The notes beneath the pieces are model-generated. The model saw only the letters and a program-made list of their open reading frames with translations. It had not been told where the DNA came from and ran no database searches. 64,000 bases of DNA, from contig NC_077232.1 of NCBI RefSeq assembly GCF_027887165.1, positions 5,982,410 to 6,046,409 of the forward strand, written 5' to 3'. The position numbers and the translations under genes were made by a program. Of this stretch, positions 23,584 to 40,210 are shown piece by piece. Positions within the stretch are counted from its first letter, which is position 1; every line of letters starts with the position of its first letter. Source of the stretch: Monodelphis domestica. Lineage: Eukaryota > Chordata > Mammalia > Didelphimorphia > Didelphidae.

Positions 23584-24903
23584 ATGGAAGCTGGCAGTGC
23601 CAGGCTGGCTCCACCTTGGAGGCCGAAATCTGACTTGGAGGACGACTACTACCCCCAAGGGGGCTGGGACACGGCCTTCCTGGTCATTCTGCTGCTGACG
23701 GGGCTGCCGGCCAATGGCCTCATGGCGTGGCTCTCGGGCTGCCAGGCCCGGCGCAGGGCGGGCAAGCGTCTGGCCCTCTTCCTGCTCAGCCTGGCCACCT
23801 CAGACTTCCTATTCCTGGTGGCCACCGCCTTCCAGATCATGGAGATTCGACTACAGGGTCACTGGCCCCTCGGAACGGCTGCCTGCCGCTTCTATTACTT
23901 CCTGTGGGGGGTCTCCTACTCCTCGGGCCTCTTCCTGCTGGCCGCCCTGAGCCTCGACCGCAGCCTGACGGCATTGTTTCCCCGGTGGTACCCCTGTCGC
24001 CGGCCATCTCGCCTGCCCCTCTGGCTCTGCTCGGGGGCCTGGGTGCTGGCCACCCTGTTCAGTGTGCCCTGGCTCATCTTCCCCGAGGCCAACGCTTGGT
24101 GGTACGACCTCGTCATCTGCCTGGACTTCTGGGACACTGAGGAGGTGCCCCTTCGGGTCCTGGAGATCTTGGGTGGGCTGCTCCCCTTCCTGCTCCTCCT
24201 GCTGTCCCACGTGCTGACCCAAATCCAGGGGTGCCGCCTCCGCCGGCGGCAGCAGCCCCAGGAGGGCAGAGCTGGGCCCCCCCCAGCAGGCTTCTCCCGA
24301 GTGGCCTCCACCATCCTGTCAGCCTACGTGGTCCTCCGTCTGCCCTACCAGCTGGCCCAGCTGCTCTACCTGGCTTACCTGTGGGACTTCTATCCCGGCT
24401 ACCTCTTGTGGGAGGCGCTGGTCTACTCGGACTACCTGATGGTCCTCGACAGCTGCCTGAGCCCCTTCCTCTGCCTCCTGGCCAGCGCCAACGCCCGCGC
24501 GCTCCTGCACTCCATGCTGTCCTCCTTCGCGGCTGCTCTGGCCGAAGAGCAGTTCGGGGGTGCCGGGCCTGTAGCCTCACTGCCAGCTCAGCCGGAGTCT
24601 GCCACGGTCCAGCTCCAGCCCAGCCCCACCTCCCAGGCCCAGCCCCAGGCCCACCCCACGGCTCAGGCCCAGGTGAACCCTCCCAGCCAGCCCCAGCCAA
24701 ACCTGATCGATCAACCTCACGTCAACCCAACGGCTCAGCCCTCGGAAGTGCCTCCTACGTCAACCTGTGACCCCACGTCTGGCCTGCCCGAGGAGCAGCC
24801 CGCAGCCGCTCCCCAGGAGGGGCCGGCCATAACCCCTGCTGCTGCCGGGGACAGCTCAGGGGATGCCCCGCCAGAGACACCCCCCACCCCTGGCCCCTCT
24901 TGA
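23584..24903 (+). CDS. GPR152: Probable G-protein coupled receptor 152 (GPR152)
   Basis: This is an orphan class A seven-helix receptor of the plasma membrane with a single-exon coding region of 439 residues (human about 470). The chosen ATG at 23584 sits in 'cagcgATGG' and aligns with the human N-terminus. A frame extending up to 23476 reads through a 3' splice acceptor ('ctctgccctgcag', 23558), so that part is probably intron. Seen: TM1 with LPANGL (N44), TM2 with LATSD (D74), the TM3 cysteine C101, the strongly conserved stretch FYYFLWGVSYSSGLF, TM6 with LRLPYQLAQLLYL, and a long Pro/Gln-rich tail from about residue 330 with degenerate AQPQ-type repeats. Odd: the DRY motif is DRS (125-127), and the TM7 NPxxY motif is replaced by LSPFLC. 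Ligand unknown. Stop codon TGA 24901-24903. Confidence 0.96.
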   Translation: MEAGSARLAPPWRPKSDLEDDYYPQGGWDTAFLVILLLTGLPANGLMAWLSGCQARRRAGKRLALFLLSLATSDFLFLVATAFQIMEIRLQGHWPLGTAACRFYYFLWGVSYSSGLFLLAALSLDRSLTALFPRWYPCRRPSRLPLWLCSGAWVLATLFSVPWLIFPEANAWWYDLVICLDFWDTEEVPLRVLEILGGLLPFLLLLLSHVLTQIQGCRLRRRQQPQEGRAGPPPAGFSRVASTILSAYVVLRLPYQLAQLLYLAYLWDFYPGYLLWEALVYSDYLMVLDSCLSPFLCLLASANARALLHSMLSSFAAALAEEQFGGAGPVASLPAQPESATVQLQPSPTSQAQPQAHPTAQAQVNPPSQPQPNLIDQPHVNPTAQPSEVPPTSTCDPTSGLPEEQPAAAPQEGPAITPAAAGDSSGDAPPETPPTPGPS

Positions 24904-27900
24904 GAGGAGGAACGTGGGCTGGGCTGAGGGAGGCCAGAAAGGGCACCCCATCTCCGGGAGCCCAGACCAACCACTCCTCTCAATGGGCTGAGAGCCAGAG
25001 CAGAGAAAGGGATCAAGGGAAGCCCCTTTTACTCCTCTCAGCTAGAGAAGGGGACCCTTGGGTGCTCGAGGGAAGGAGCTCCTCCTCCCTCCCTCCACCG
25101 ACCCGCCCAAAGGCTTCCCACGGGCCACACCTGAGGACTCGGAGGCGGCTACAGAGGGGGTGCTGCCTGCTCCCTCCAAGCCCAAGAGCCTCGTAGCAGG
25201 GCCCTAAGCTGGCCCTCCAGCGCTGGTGCTCCGTAGCAGCTCCCTCAGACCATGCATTCCCCCCACCTCTCTCTCCTCCCTCAAACTGCCAAGAAGAGCG
25301 GAGTCTCCAGTCGGGAAGAGCCCCCGACACTCTGACGGTGGCCTGCGCCGTCTGTGGTCCCGGGGGTGGCACCAGTCATGGCAGGAGGCCTCAGTTTCCC
25401 CGGGCGTTCTCCTGAGGGCTTCCTTCTCTTCACCAAATGCTCCGGGCTGGTCAAGTGGGGTTTGCTTGACCGAACACTGATTCCCGCCCCACTTCTCCGG
25501 AAGCCTCCGTTGGGCAGAGCACCCCTGGGTGCCAGGGCCGGGGGCCTGGTCTCTGCTGGGCTGCCTCACCCATCCCTTTACCTCCAGTCTTTCAGCTTTG
25601 GATGACACAAGGACACCAGAAGTCCGAGGGACGTCCTGCCAGGCTTTGCTCAGAGGCCTCCGAGGAGCGCAGACAGCTCGGCCCACTCCCCTGTGAGCTT
25701 GGCGGCTCCTCCATCTCCTGCCCACGCGGTGCTCTCGGGCCAGCATCCAGAACAAAGCTGGCCTTTCTCTTGGGCAGCCCCCGCCGTGGGTGCTCCCAGA
25801 AGGGCGGGCTGCGCGCTGGCCCCGGGCTTGCCTTCCCCACCGTTCAGGGCCGTCAGGCCCGCTGGCAGACAGGAAGCGCCCGCTCCAATGCTCTCCCCAC
25901 CGCGTGCCCCGTCCTGGTCTTGGGAAGAAGAGCCCAATCCGGAACCCAAGTGCAAGACGGGACGTTCTTATTGGGCTCAGCCAAACCTCCTCTGGAGGCC
26001 TGGTTGGGCCTCCTGGCTCCGAGGCGTTTGCCGGTGCCACTTGCACCTCTGAGCAGGGCGCCGTCCATGCCGGGCAGGCAGCCTGGCGGAGGCGGCAGAG
26101 CAGCCGTGCCTCCATGCTCTCACCCGAGCCTTCAGCGGGCTCGGGGACTCGGGCACTCTTCTAAGTCATCAGGCTGCGGCCAATCGGCTTCGGGGCACGT
26201 CGGGGGGAGTTTCCTCACCAGGAGTCCCCCACATCCATGCAGTCGGGACCAAAGGGCGAATCTCTCCACGGGCTGCTTCATCCAAGGGACTAATGAAGGA
26301 GCAGAAAGCCCAGGGCCAGGCCCGGCTCCTTCGGAGAGCTTTCGAGCTCCACAGAAATGGATTGTTGTCTAACCCCCCCTTTCCCTCCTCTACAGGCTGC
26401 CTGAAGCCCTTTCCCAATGGACCTCCCTGACCATGTGACTCCTCCGTCCCCAACTCAAAGATCCCGGGGGATTCTCTAAAATGTGATCTCTTAGGTCGGC
26501 ATTCAAGGCCTCCCAGCCTCGTGTCCCATTGCTTTCCCTCCTGAAGCTATACGCCGGCCTACCTAGAGGGTTCACCTTTCCGGCGTGCTCCTGGCTGCTA
26601 TCCAATGGCGTGCTGAGGGGCTGTATGGGGAGGGGATGAGTTCCAGGGGACTAGAGATCTTCAGATAGACTCCTTCCCCTGCTGGGAGAAGGACGTATCT
26701 AGAATGACGGAGTCCCCGGAAGTGTCCTTCTCGCCTCAGAGGGGGGACTGGCCAGCGGCTCCCTCTCCCTGTGACCCTCCGGGAGCCGCGCGGGGACACA
26801 CATTGGCTGTTTATTTGTGTGCATGGGTGTGTGCACAGGCTAGGCCTTTCCTGGCGTGGTGACCCTGGACAGGTCCCTTACCCCTCCGGCCCAGCCCTCG
26901 CCCCTCTTCTCCCTCGGAGCAGACACACAGCATTGAGTCTAAGGCCTAAAAAGTAAGTAAAGGCAGGAGTCGGGGAGGCAGTAAGGAGTGCCATCGGATG
27001 GCTGAATTCGGGCCCTTGAAAAGAACTGGGGCGCTTCGGTTGGGCCCTGTGGCCCGGCCCCCAGGGCTTCCCTTTCCCCATGCCCAAGGCCCAGGCGAGC
27101 CAGCTAGACTCGTGTCCCAGTTCTCCAAGTCCTCCCACACAGCTGCCCACAGGCCCCTCCCCCAGCATGCAGTGCTGGCAGCCTTGGGGGCCCGGCTCAG
27201 TATTCATAGTAGCAGCCTCGGAACGTTGCTATGACAATAGTCTTTGTACCCAAGGCCACCGGAGCTCAGAGCTGCCTCGCACTGCCCAGCGCTAGCCCGG
27301 TGGCCCAGATAAGCCTGGGAAGGCAATATTGTATCCAAAGATCCGGAACCCAGACCCCAAGCGCTAAGCTATCCAGCCTTGACCGCAGCCACTTCTGGAC
27401 AGGCCCAGGAGTGCCTCCTCCTCAGCCAGGGGGAGGGGTGGTTCCTCTGCTGACTGCTCGACTTCCCAATGTGCCTAGGACAGTGCTGGACACATTACTG
27501 GTGCTCAATAAAGGCTTACACTTGCTGATTGGCCTGAAGATGCCTGGAAAGCTTTGATTGATTTGTTCTGGGACAAAAGGAGCCTCATCCCGTGCTGGGC
27601 TCCCCTCAGAGAGCCCTTGGGAGAGGGGCTACCAGCCCAGGCCCCAGAGAAGCCCCCTCAAACACGGGATCCCTCGGGGACGTGGGGTGGTCCTTCCTCC
27701 CCCTCCCGGCCTTGGGGCTAATACAGAACGGCCCCCCATGCCTGCGCTCCCTAGAGGACCATGAGGCAGGGGGCTCAGGCCAGAATGGACGGCCAGCAGG
27801 GCCCTCCGAAGCCAGAAGGTGGGAGCTGGGAGGGCCTTTGGAACATGGAATTCAGGGCTGGGAGGGGCCGGGATGGGAGCTTCGAGCCAGAAGAAACTTT

Positions 27901-28435
27901 AGATGACAAAATAAGCGAACTGGGCAGGACCCTGGACCAGAGCCCCGAGAATGGCAGAAGGGAACTCAGAACCCGGAAGGGGTGGCAGTGGGGGGCCCGC
28001 CATGAAGGCTACTCAGCCTAGACAAGAGGAGCCAGAGGGAAAGCACGGGCCTGCTTGGCCAGTACCTCAGTAGCCTGGGCTTCCTCGGGCTGGTGAGTGC
28101 GTCCCATTGGAGGTCTTAGAGCAAAGGCTGGCAGGACGCTTGCTCTAGAGGAAACGCTTTAGAGAGGCCAGCGAGCTTCCTCTTTCATTTTACAGATGAA
28201 GAAACTGAGGCCACGTAGGAATGCAAGCCTTCCTGAGTCCAGGTCCAATGCTCCCTCCACTGGACAGCCCTACCTTTTGTTCAGGTTTGACGGATGCTGC
28301 CGAGGCCCTTCCCACTCAGAGATGCTGAGACCCTAAAGCAGGGCTTAGTTTTCTGGAGGCAGCCCGGCTTCCATGATTGGCTTGTAGAGAAACAACTACA
28401 CGGCAGCATAATTTTGGAAATGGCTTCCCAAGATT
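24904..28435. other. GC-rich intergenic region between GPR152 and CORO1B
   Basis: No exon was recognised. It presumably includes the GPR152 3'UTR, but no AATAAA lies close to the stop. A decayed SINE is near 26850-26960, an L2-type tail with 'gctcaataaaggctt' near 27500, and text resembling the minisatellite unit ('tttggaacatggaattcagggctgggagg') near 27830-27990. Long frames on both strands at 25.2-26.4 kb overlap one another and show no domain. Confidence 0.4.
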
Positions 28436-28670
28436 AGCTAGTATTTATGTGGTGCTTTTAAGTTGGCCAAACACTTGGCAAATATTATCTCATTTGATCC
28501 TCACAACTAGGGGGCGGGAGCTTTTCTTATTCCCATTTGACAGATGAAGAAATTGAGGCAGACAGAGATTAAGTGGCTTGCCCAAGATCACTCAGTGGGT
28601 AATGGCTGAGGCTGAATTTGAACTCAGCTCTTCTGCACTGCAGGTCCAGAGCTCTAGCCATGGTGCCACC
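28436..28670 (-). mobile_element. MIR/CORE-SINE-like element
   Basis: Contains 'tctcatttgatcctcacaac', 'gacagatgaagaaattgaggc' and 'taagtggcttgcccaagatcac', the order of an inverted MIR-type CORE-SINE. Confidence 0.65.
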
Positions 28671-29700
28671 AAAATAACCAACTCAGTTTTACTCCAGGTC
28701 ATTCCCAGAACGATGTGCAACATTTCCTGGTCTCTTGGTGGGAAATGTGGACCAGAATACTCCTGGCCATGTCTTACAGCCACTTGTTGGAGGTTCTGCC
28801 CATCTTCGCTCCCGAGAAGCCTGGGAAGACGTGATGGCTGATTTCCAGGATCTCTGGGGCTGTCCTAACAAAGAGGACTCGGTCTTGTTCTGCTTGCTAG
28901 GAACTGTGGGGCAGAAGCCACAAAAAAGGGTAGATTTGAACTTGAGGCCAGGAAAAAGAAAAGTCTGGCCCAGGAACAGGCTGCTGCTGAATGGAGCTGA
29001 GTGAGCGCTCTTTCTGGGGGCTACTGCAGGGTGGACTTCTAGATCAAGAGGGACTCACAGCCCCCAAAGAGCCGTTGCGGCTCTGAATTCCAGGGATTCT
29101 CTAATTCTGAGTCTGCTCAGCTCTTGGAGTCCTGGGAAAGGAGGGAAGGCTCTGGTGAGGAGCTGTCCTGCCTCAGGACCTTCTTTCTCCTCCCTAGTCT
29201 AAGTTCTGCAGCAGGCTCCAGCCTTTCTCGTTCTCCAATCTGCCCCTTTCCCCACTCCCAACCCAAACACTGATCCATCTTCCTTAAGCCCCACTTTATC
29301 AAGACTTGGGCCAAATCATTCTCTGTGGCTGCTTCTTCATTGGCAAAATGAGGGAATTGGACTCAATGGCTAGCTATGATCCCATGATCATGCTAGCCCC
29401 TGCTCAAGAGTCTTCAATGGCTCCCTGAAGCTTAGAAAGTAAGACAGAGAGACCTCGACGTGGGTCTTTCTTGCACAAATTTCACCTCCCACGATTTCCC
29501 AACATTCAGACTCTGCTACAGCTTCGGTTCCTCAGGAATCCAAAATCTCTGCATGATCCTGCATCAAGCCTTCATTCATGCTCTTGTTTTCCCATCTGGA
29601 ATCCCTTACTCTCGCCAATTACTGAAAAAAATCTGCCCCTCCCATTGCTGTCCTTCAAAACCCATCTAGAATCCATTCTAGGAAGCCTCATCACTCTCCA
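28671..29700. other. Intergenic; weak L2-like text on the right
   Basis: No gene was recognised. From about 29100 to 29690 the sequence reads like decayed L2/CR1-type LINE 3' text ('tcaatggctccctgaagc', 'cttcattcatgctcttg'). Confidence 0.35.
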
Positions 29701-29701
29701 C

Positions 29702-30930
29702 TTTTGTTTTGTTTTACTTTTAATTTTCAAATCCAAATTCTCTCCCTCCCAGTGAGAAGGCAAGAACTACAATATCCATTATACATATGAAGTCATGCAA
29801 AACATGTTTCCACATTTGCAGGGGAGGAAAGTAAGAAAAAAGTGAAAAAAGAGCACTCAGAAGTCATCAATTCCCTCTCTAGGAGGGGCTCACATTTTTT
29901 TATCAGTTCTTTGGAATTGCCACAGATCATTGTCTTGGTCATTGTTGCAATGTTGCTGTTACTGTGTACAATGTTCTTCCGGTTCTGCTCTTTTCACCTT
30001 CCATCCGTTCATGTAAGTCTTCCCACATTTCCCCCAAACCATCTCCCTCATCATTTCTTAGAGCACAATAATATAAACATCCCAATCCTATACCTCAACT
30101 TGTTCAGCCATTCCCCAATTATAATTCTTTGCTGCCACAAAAAGAGCTTCTATAAAGATCATTGTACAAACAGCCCCTTTCCCCTTATTTCTTTAACATC
30201 TTAGGAGTACAGACCAAGTAGTGGTGTTTCTGAACCAAAGGGCAGGCACGGTTTTCTAGCTCTTTTGGCAGAGTTCCAAATCAGTTTCCAGAATGGTTGG
30301 GCCAGTTCACAACTCCACCAACAATGTAGCAGTATCCCTCTTTTTCCATATTTCTTCCAGCATTTCTCTTTCCTCTTCTGGCATGTTCACCAATCTGACA
30401 AGTGTGAGGCAGTATCTCAGAGTTGTCTTAATTTGCATGAAATCCTCTAATTATTAGTGATTTATTTATTTATTTTTAAACCCTTACCTTTTGTCTTAGA
30501 ATCAATACTGTGTATTGGGCTAAGTGACTTGCCCAGGCATGTTAAACCCAGTGGAGTTGTACATCATATATGGGGAGGGGGTCGGGGGAGGAGAGGAAGG
30601 AACATGAGTCTTGTAACCATGGAAAATTATTCTAAATCATTGAATTAAATAAAAACAAACAAACAAACAAATAAATAAGTGATTTGCCCAGGGTCACACA
30701 GCTGGGAAGTGTATGAGGTCAAATTTGAACCCAGGACCTCCTGTCTCCAGGCCTGGCTCTCTGTCCACTGAGCCACCCAGCTACCCCCTAATTATTAGTG
30801 ATTCAGTCTGTTTTCATTTCATTGCAGAGAGCTTTGATTTCTTCTGCAAACTGCCTCTGCATATCCTTTGACCACATCAGTTAGGGAACGTGATTCAGTT
30901 CTCTGTACATTTAAGAAATTCTCCTTCTTC
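29702..30930 (-). mobile_element. L1-like LINE with nested SINE and LINE-tail insertions
   Basis: Inverted LINE text runs from about 29702 to 30462 ('ccattccccaatta', 'cacaactccaccaacaatg', 'taatttgcatgaaatcctc') and resumes at 30804-30930. Between them is an inverted SINE flanked by a perfect 16-bp duplication (30447-30462 and 30788-30803). Inside the SINE sits a 140-bp LINE 3' tail (30537-30676) flanked by a 15-bp duplication with one mismatch (30522-30536 and 30677-30691). Confidence 0.8.
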
Positions 30931-33080
30931 TTAGGAATGATAATGTGGATGGCACCGTTCTCTTCTGCATCCATACAATCTGCAACCTAACTCCTCAGGA
31001 GTCTTTCATCAATATCTTAAGGCTCCATGATGTCACCACTGATGCAGATCACAGCCCCTCCGGGTCTTTGAGGGAGCTGCACTCTGGGCTTTTAGCAGCC
31101 TCACCAGCCAGCGCTGGACCCTTTTAGAGAGTTTGACAAAGCTCGAGGGCCACCTTCCTAACAGGCCAAGCTTGGGGGGTGGGGGATGTTGGGGTTGATT
31201 GAAAGCTCTCCAGAAGTATCAGCCATCTCTTAATTTTCCTGCCCTCATGCTCATTGGCCTCTCACAGCCTTGGACACTATTGATCACTCTCTCCTCCTTG
31301 ATACTTACTTTTCTCACTTTTCAGAACTGCCCTGGCTTGGCCCTGGCTCCTGGCACATCTCCTACCTCTCTGACCAGTCCTCCATCTCCCTTGCTCCCAT
31401 GAGGGTCCCACAAAACTCTTCTCTTTTCCTTCTGTACTGCCTCACTTGGGATCTCCTCAGCTCCCATGGATTCTATGCTTCTTGAACCCTAACCTCTCTG
31501 CTGATCTCCAGGCTTACATATTCAACTACCTATTGGATAGATATCTCAAACTGGATGTCCTGTAGCTAGATAGCTTTGTATTAACCCTTTATCTTACAGC
31601 TTAGACTTGATACCAAGTGCTGGCTCCAAGGCAGAAGAGAGCAGTAAGAGCCAGGCAGATGGGGTTAAGTGACTTGCCCAGGGTCACCCAGCTAGGAAGG
31701 GCCTGAGGTCAGATTTGAACCCAGGACCTCCCATATCCAAGCCTGGCTCTACATCTTTCCTCCCAGTCCTAGGCTTCCCTAGTACTGGGGATTTTTTTTT
31801 TTTTTTTGGTGATGGCGGGGAGGCGGAGTGGGCAGTGGAGGTTTATACTTTTACCTTCTGATTTAGAATCAATAAGGCAAAAGAGCAATAAGGGCTAGTG
31901 ACTTGCCCAGGGTCATCCAGCTTGGGAGTGTCTAAGGCTAGATTTGAACCCACACCCTCCTGTCTCTAAGTCTGGGTCTCAATCCACTAAGCTACCCAGC
32001 TGCCTAGTCCCTACCAACCTCCCAATCATGGAGGCATGAAACCGGGGAGTCATCCTCAACTGCTCATTCTCTCTCATCCCTCATATCCAGTCTGTTGCCA
32101 TGGTGTGTCAATTTCACCATTGTAATATCTCTTGTGTGTTGCACAGCCTTCCTCTGCTTCCCCTCTGAACACTGCAGAGCCCTCTGGTTGGGCTCCTGCA
32201 GCAAGTCTCTCCCATTCCAGGCTGCCAAAACAATCTTCCTAAAATGCAAATCTGATTATCTCACTCCCTTGATTAGATCACTAACCTCCTGTGGCTCCCT
32301 ATCCCCTCCAGGATCAAGTATAACAGCCCCTTTGCAGGCTCCTTACACTTCACAAGCCTCTCCCAGCTCTCACTCTGGTCCAGTGAGCCTGGCCTCCTCG
32401 CTGTTCTGCATCTCTGGGCTTTGGCCATGTTCTCTGGCCGTCTCCCGTGCCTAGAATGTTGTCTTCTTTCTCTGGCTGCCCTGGCTTCCTCCCAGGCTCA
32501 GCTGAAAGCTCACCTTCGAGAAGCCTTTCCCAATTCCTCTAAAAAAGGAAAAAAAGCTGGCCTCAGACACTTCCCAGCGGTGTGACCCTGGGCAAGTCAC
32601 TTGACCCCACTGCCCAACCTTACTGCTCTTGTGCCTTGGAACCAGTACACAGTCCTGATTCTAAGGTGGAATGTAAAGGTCTAATAAAATAAAATGGGCA
32701 CAGTGTGGCCGAAGGTCATTATACTCTGTCTTTGAATGTCATGGCCGCATGGCTCTTTTCTTTTTTGATCCTCGCCTTCCTTCATCTTAGAAAGGATACT
32801 GTGTAGTGGTTCTAAGGCAGATGAGCCATAAGGGGTCAAGTGACTTGCCCAGGGTCACCCAGCTGGGAAGTGTTGGAGGCCAGATTTGAACCCAGGACCT
32901 CCCATCTCTGGGCCTGGATCTCAATCCACTGAGCTACCCAGCTGTCCCTCATCATTGCTTTTCAATGTTAAAATAAGTAAAAAGTTCCCCTTTGTGAAGC
33001 CGCCCCAAATAGCTTCCACTGTGACCCAGTATGGAACCCAGATGGGCAAACCCCTAAAAGAAAAGGGAACAATTCAGACA
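30931..33080. mobile_element. L2/CR1-like LINE pieces and several SINEs
   Basis: Plus-sense L2/CR1-like segments lie at about 31200-31570 and 32045-32540 ('tttggccatgttctctgg', 'gcttcctcccaggctcagctgaaagctcacc'). Inverted tRNA-like SINEs are at about 31580-31760, 31845-32005 and 32765-32947, with a plus copy at about 32556-32690. No host coding exon was seen. Confidence 0.6.
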
Positions 33081-33839
33081 CCCCCCCCCCCCCATGGGAA
33101 GGGATGGCCGAGGCAGGGAGCATTTTTCAGCTGAACGAGGAGGCCGGCTGCCCCGCAGAGGGTGTTATTGGCCCATTTGACAGATAAGGCTGAAGACCTG
33201 TCGGGACCGCTCCGGCTCAGAGGCCTCTGTGGGGGCCGCCTTCTGAATTTCCTCGGGGAGGGGCGTTCTTCCCCGCTCATCTTTGGGGGCACACAAGTGG
33301 GGGGGAGAGGAGGGCCCTAAGAATTTTAGGACTAACAACTTCCTTTCTCGGGCCACTGAACCCGAGGTCCTAGGTTCAAGTCTGGGTCCTCCCCCTCCCC
33401 CCGAGAGCTTGGCCAAGTTTCTTCCCTTCCGGGGCCTCCGTTTCTCCCGCTGTAAACTAGGTGGGGGAGGGGTTGGGAGGAAGGCGGTCTCTAGGTCCCT
33501 CCCGGTGCTGTGAATCCTCTCCCCACAGCTGGCTTACCCTCCCGATTTAGGGCTGCGGCTCCGCCGGCCCCCACCTCGAGTCGGGCTGGGGCACGGCGAG
33601 GGGCGGGGGCGGGAGGGTTTGAAGGTAGCGGGATCGTCTCTACGCTCCCTCCCGGCACTGAGAGTCCGCCTCCCCCCATTACGCTCCCTCCGGATTGAGG
33701 GCTGCCCTTGGCTTTACAAGTGAGGAAACTGAGGTCCGGGGAAAGGAGCGGCCTTGGGCAGCCAGAACTAGGGGTCGAGCGCGCTCGGCCGGGGGGGCCC
33801 ACGTTCGGACCCCAGCTCTGGCGTCCGTCCCTCGGCCTC

Positions 33840-33988
33840 CTGGGTCCCAGCCGGCCCCTCCCCCGCCCCGCCCCGGCCCCTCCTCCTTCTCCCCTCCCTG
33901 GGCATCCTCGGTCACTTCCTGATTCCCGCTTCCTGCTTCCCAGAGTCGGGGATCCCGAGCCGTCCGCGTCCGCGCCGCTGGCCCGCTG
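33840..33988 (+). promoter_or_regulatory. CORO1B: CORO1B CpG-island promoter and probable non-coding exon 1
   Basis: A CpG island spans about 33500-34140. It carries tandem GC boxes ('ccccgccccgccccgg', 33861-33876) and a cluster of inverted ETS cores (TTCC) in 'cacttcctgattcccgcttcctgcttcc' (33913-33940). A probable 5'-untranslated exon ends at 33988 before a strong donor, GTAAGC. The coding exon starts at 34475 after 'ctcctccag'. No TATA box is evident. The transcription start is inferred, not seen. Confidence 0.65.
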
Positions 33989-34050
33989 GTAAGCTGGGGC
34001 GCCCCGGGCCCGGGATGGAGCGGGAGCGAGCCCGATTCTCCGGGGCCTAG

Positions 34051-39288
<5,238 letters not shown>

Positions 39289-39505
39289 GCCCGGGTCCGA
39301 GCGCCAGAGCGCACCGGGCCAGCCGGGCCCTCTCCTGCCCCGGACGCGGGCCCAGCCGGGGCTCGAGCCGCCACAGCCCTCCGCGGCCGGCCGGGAGCAG
39401 GAAGCTTTTATACTTGTACGAGAATGAATTTTTATACTCCCCCCCCCCGCGCCCCCCCCTCGGCTCCCCGCTGGAAGCTGGGCGGCCGCCTCTGTTTTCA
39501 TTCCT

Positions 39506-39511
39506 AATAAA
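39506..39511 (+). terminator. CORO1B: CORO1B polyadenylation signal AATAAA
   Basis: AATAAA lies 218 bp after the stop codon in 'ttcctaataaaaacttc'. GC-rich/G-rich downstream sequence follows. Cleavage is expected near 39525. Confidence 0.9.
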
Positions 39512-40070
39512 AACTTCTAAGAACGTGGCCTCGCCCTGCCCCTTGGGGTGCGGGGGGGGGGTGGTGCGGGGGGGGGGGGGCTCACTCCCTGGAAGGTCAG
39601 CGGAGGCCCGGGTTCAAGTGCTGGCGGGTAGCCAGACCCACATCCTGTCTGCGCCTTTTCCCTCATCCATTCGGGGGCCCTGCTGCCTGCTGCCCCGGCA
39701 CCCCTCTAAACACACACCCTTCGCTTCTCTGCCCCACCTCGCCTCCCTTTTGTGGCTGGGCCCCCGGACTCCTGGGTCCCTTCGGGGGCCGCTGCTCCCT
39801 GCGGCCATTGCAAGCCGTCCCGTCGGGCCTCGTCGCGGCCCCAAGTGCCCCCTCGTCGTCCAGCGTGCCTGGCTTTAAGCCCCTCCCCCGTCTTGGGGTC
39901 CATCCTGGGCCTGAGGCCACGCTGGAGCCCAGGAGCTCCCTCTGGGCCTGGCTAGCTGGAGGCCAGGGCTGAGCCGCCCCTGGGGGGGGGGGGGCTGAGC
40001 CAGGCGCCCCCCCTCGGCCTCGGCCTCCCGAGCAGCCCCACCTCGCTGCCTCGGGGAGGGGGTGGGCGAG

Positions 40071-40090
40071 ACAGGAAGCCGGAAGCCCCA
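40071..40090 (+). promoter_or_regulatory. PTPRCAP: Paired ETS-type sites upstream of PTPRCAP
   Basis: Two adjacent cores, CAGGAAG (40072-40078) and CCGGAAG (40079-40085), lie about 125 bp upstream of the PTPRCAP start codon in a GC-rich, TATA-less setting. ETS-family factors drive many lymphoid genes, which fits this gene. Function is inferred from sequence only. Confidence 0.55.
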
Positions 40091-40210
40091 GGGCGCGCCG
40101 AGGCCGGTGCCTGCCTGCCTCCCTCGCCCAGTCGCCCACCCCAGGCTGTCCTGGCCGGAGCTCCTGACGGACGCCGGAGCAGCGGAGGCCCAGCGCGGGG
40201 ACGAGGCCAG

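Noticed and set aside
25204-26372. Long open frames on both strands (up to 303 codons) downstream of GPR152
   Set aside because: They overlap each other on opposite strands in GC-rich DNA, show no domain or conserved-looking block, and have no splice context. Best explained by stop-codon scarcity at high GC.
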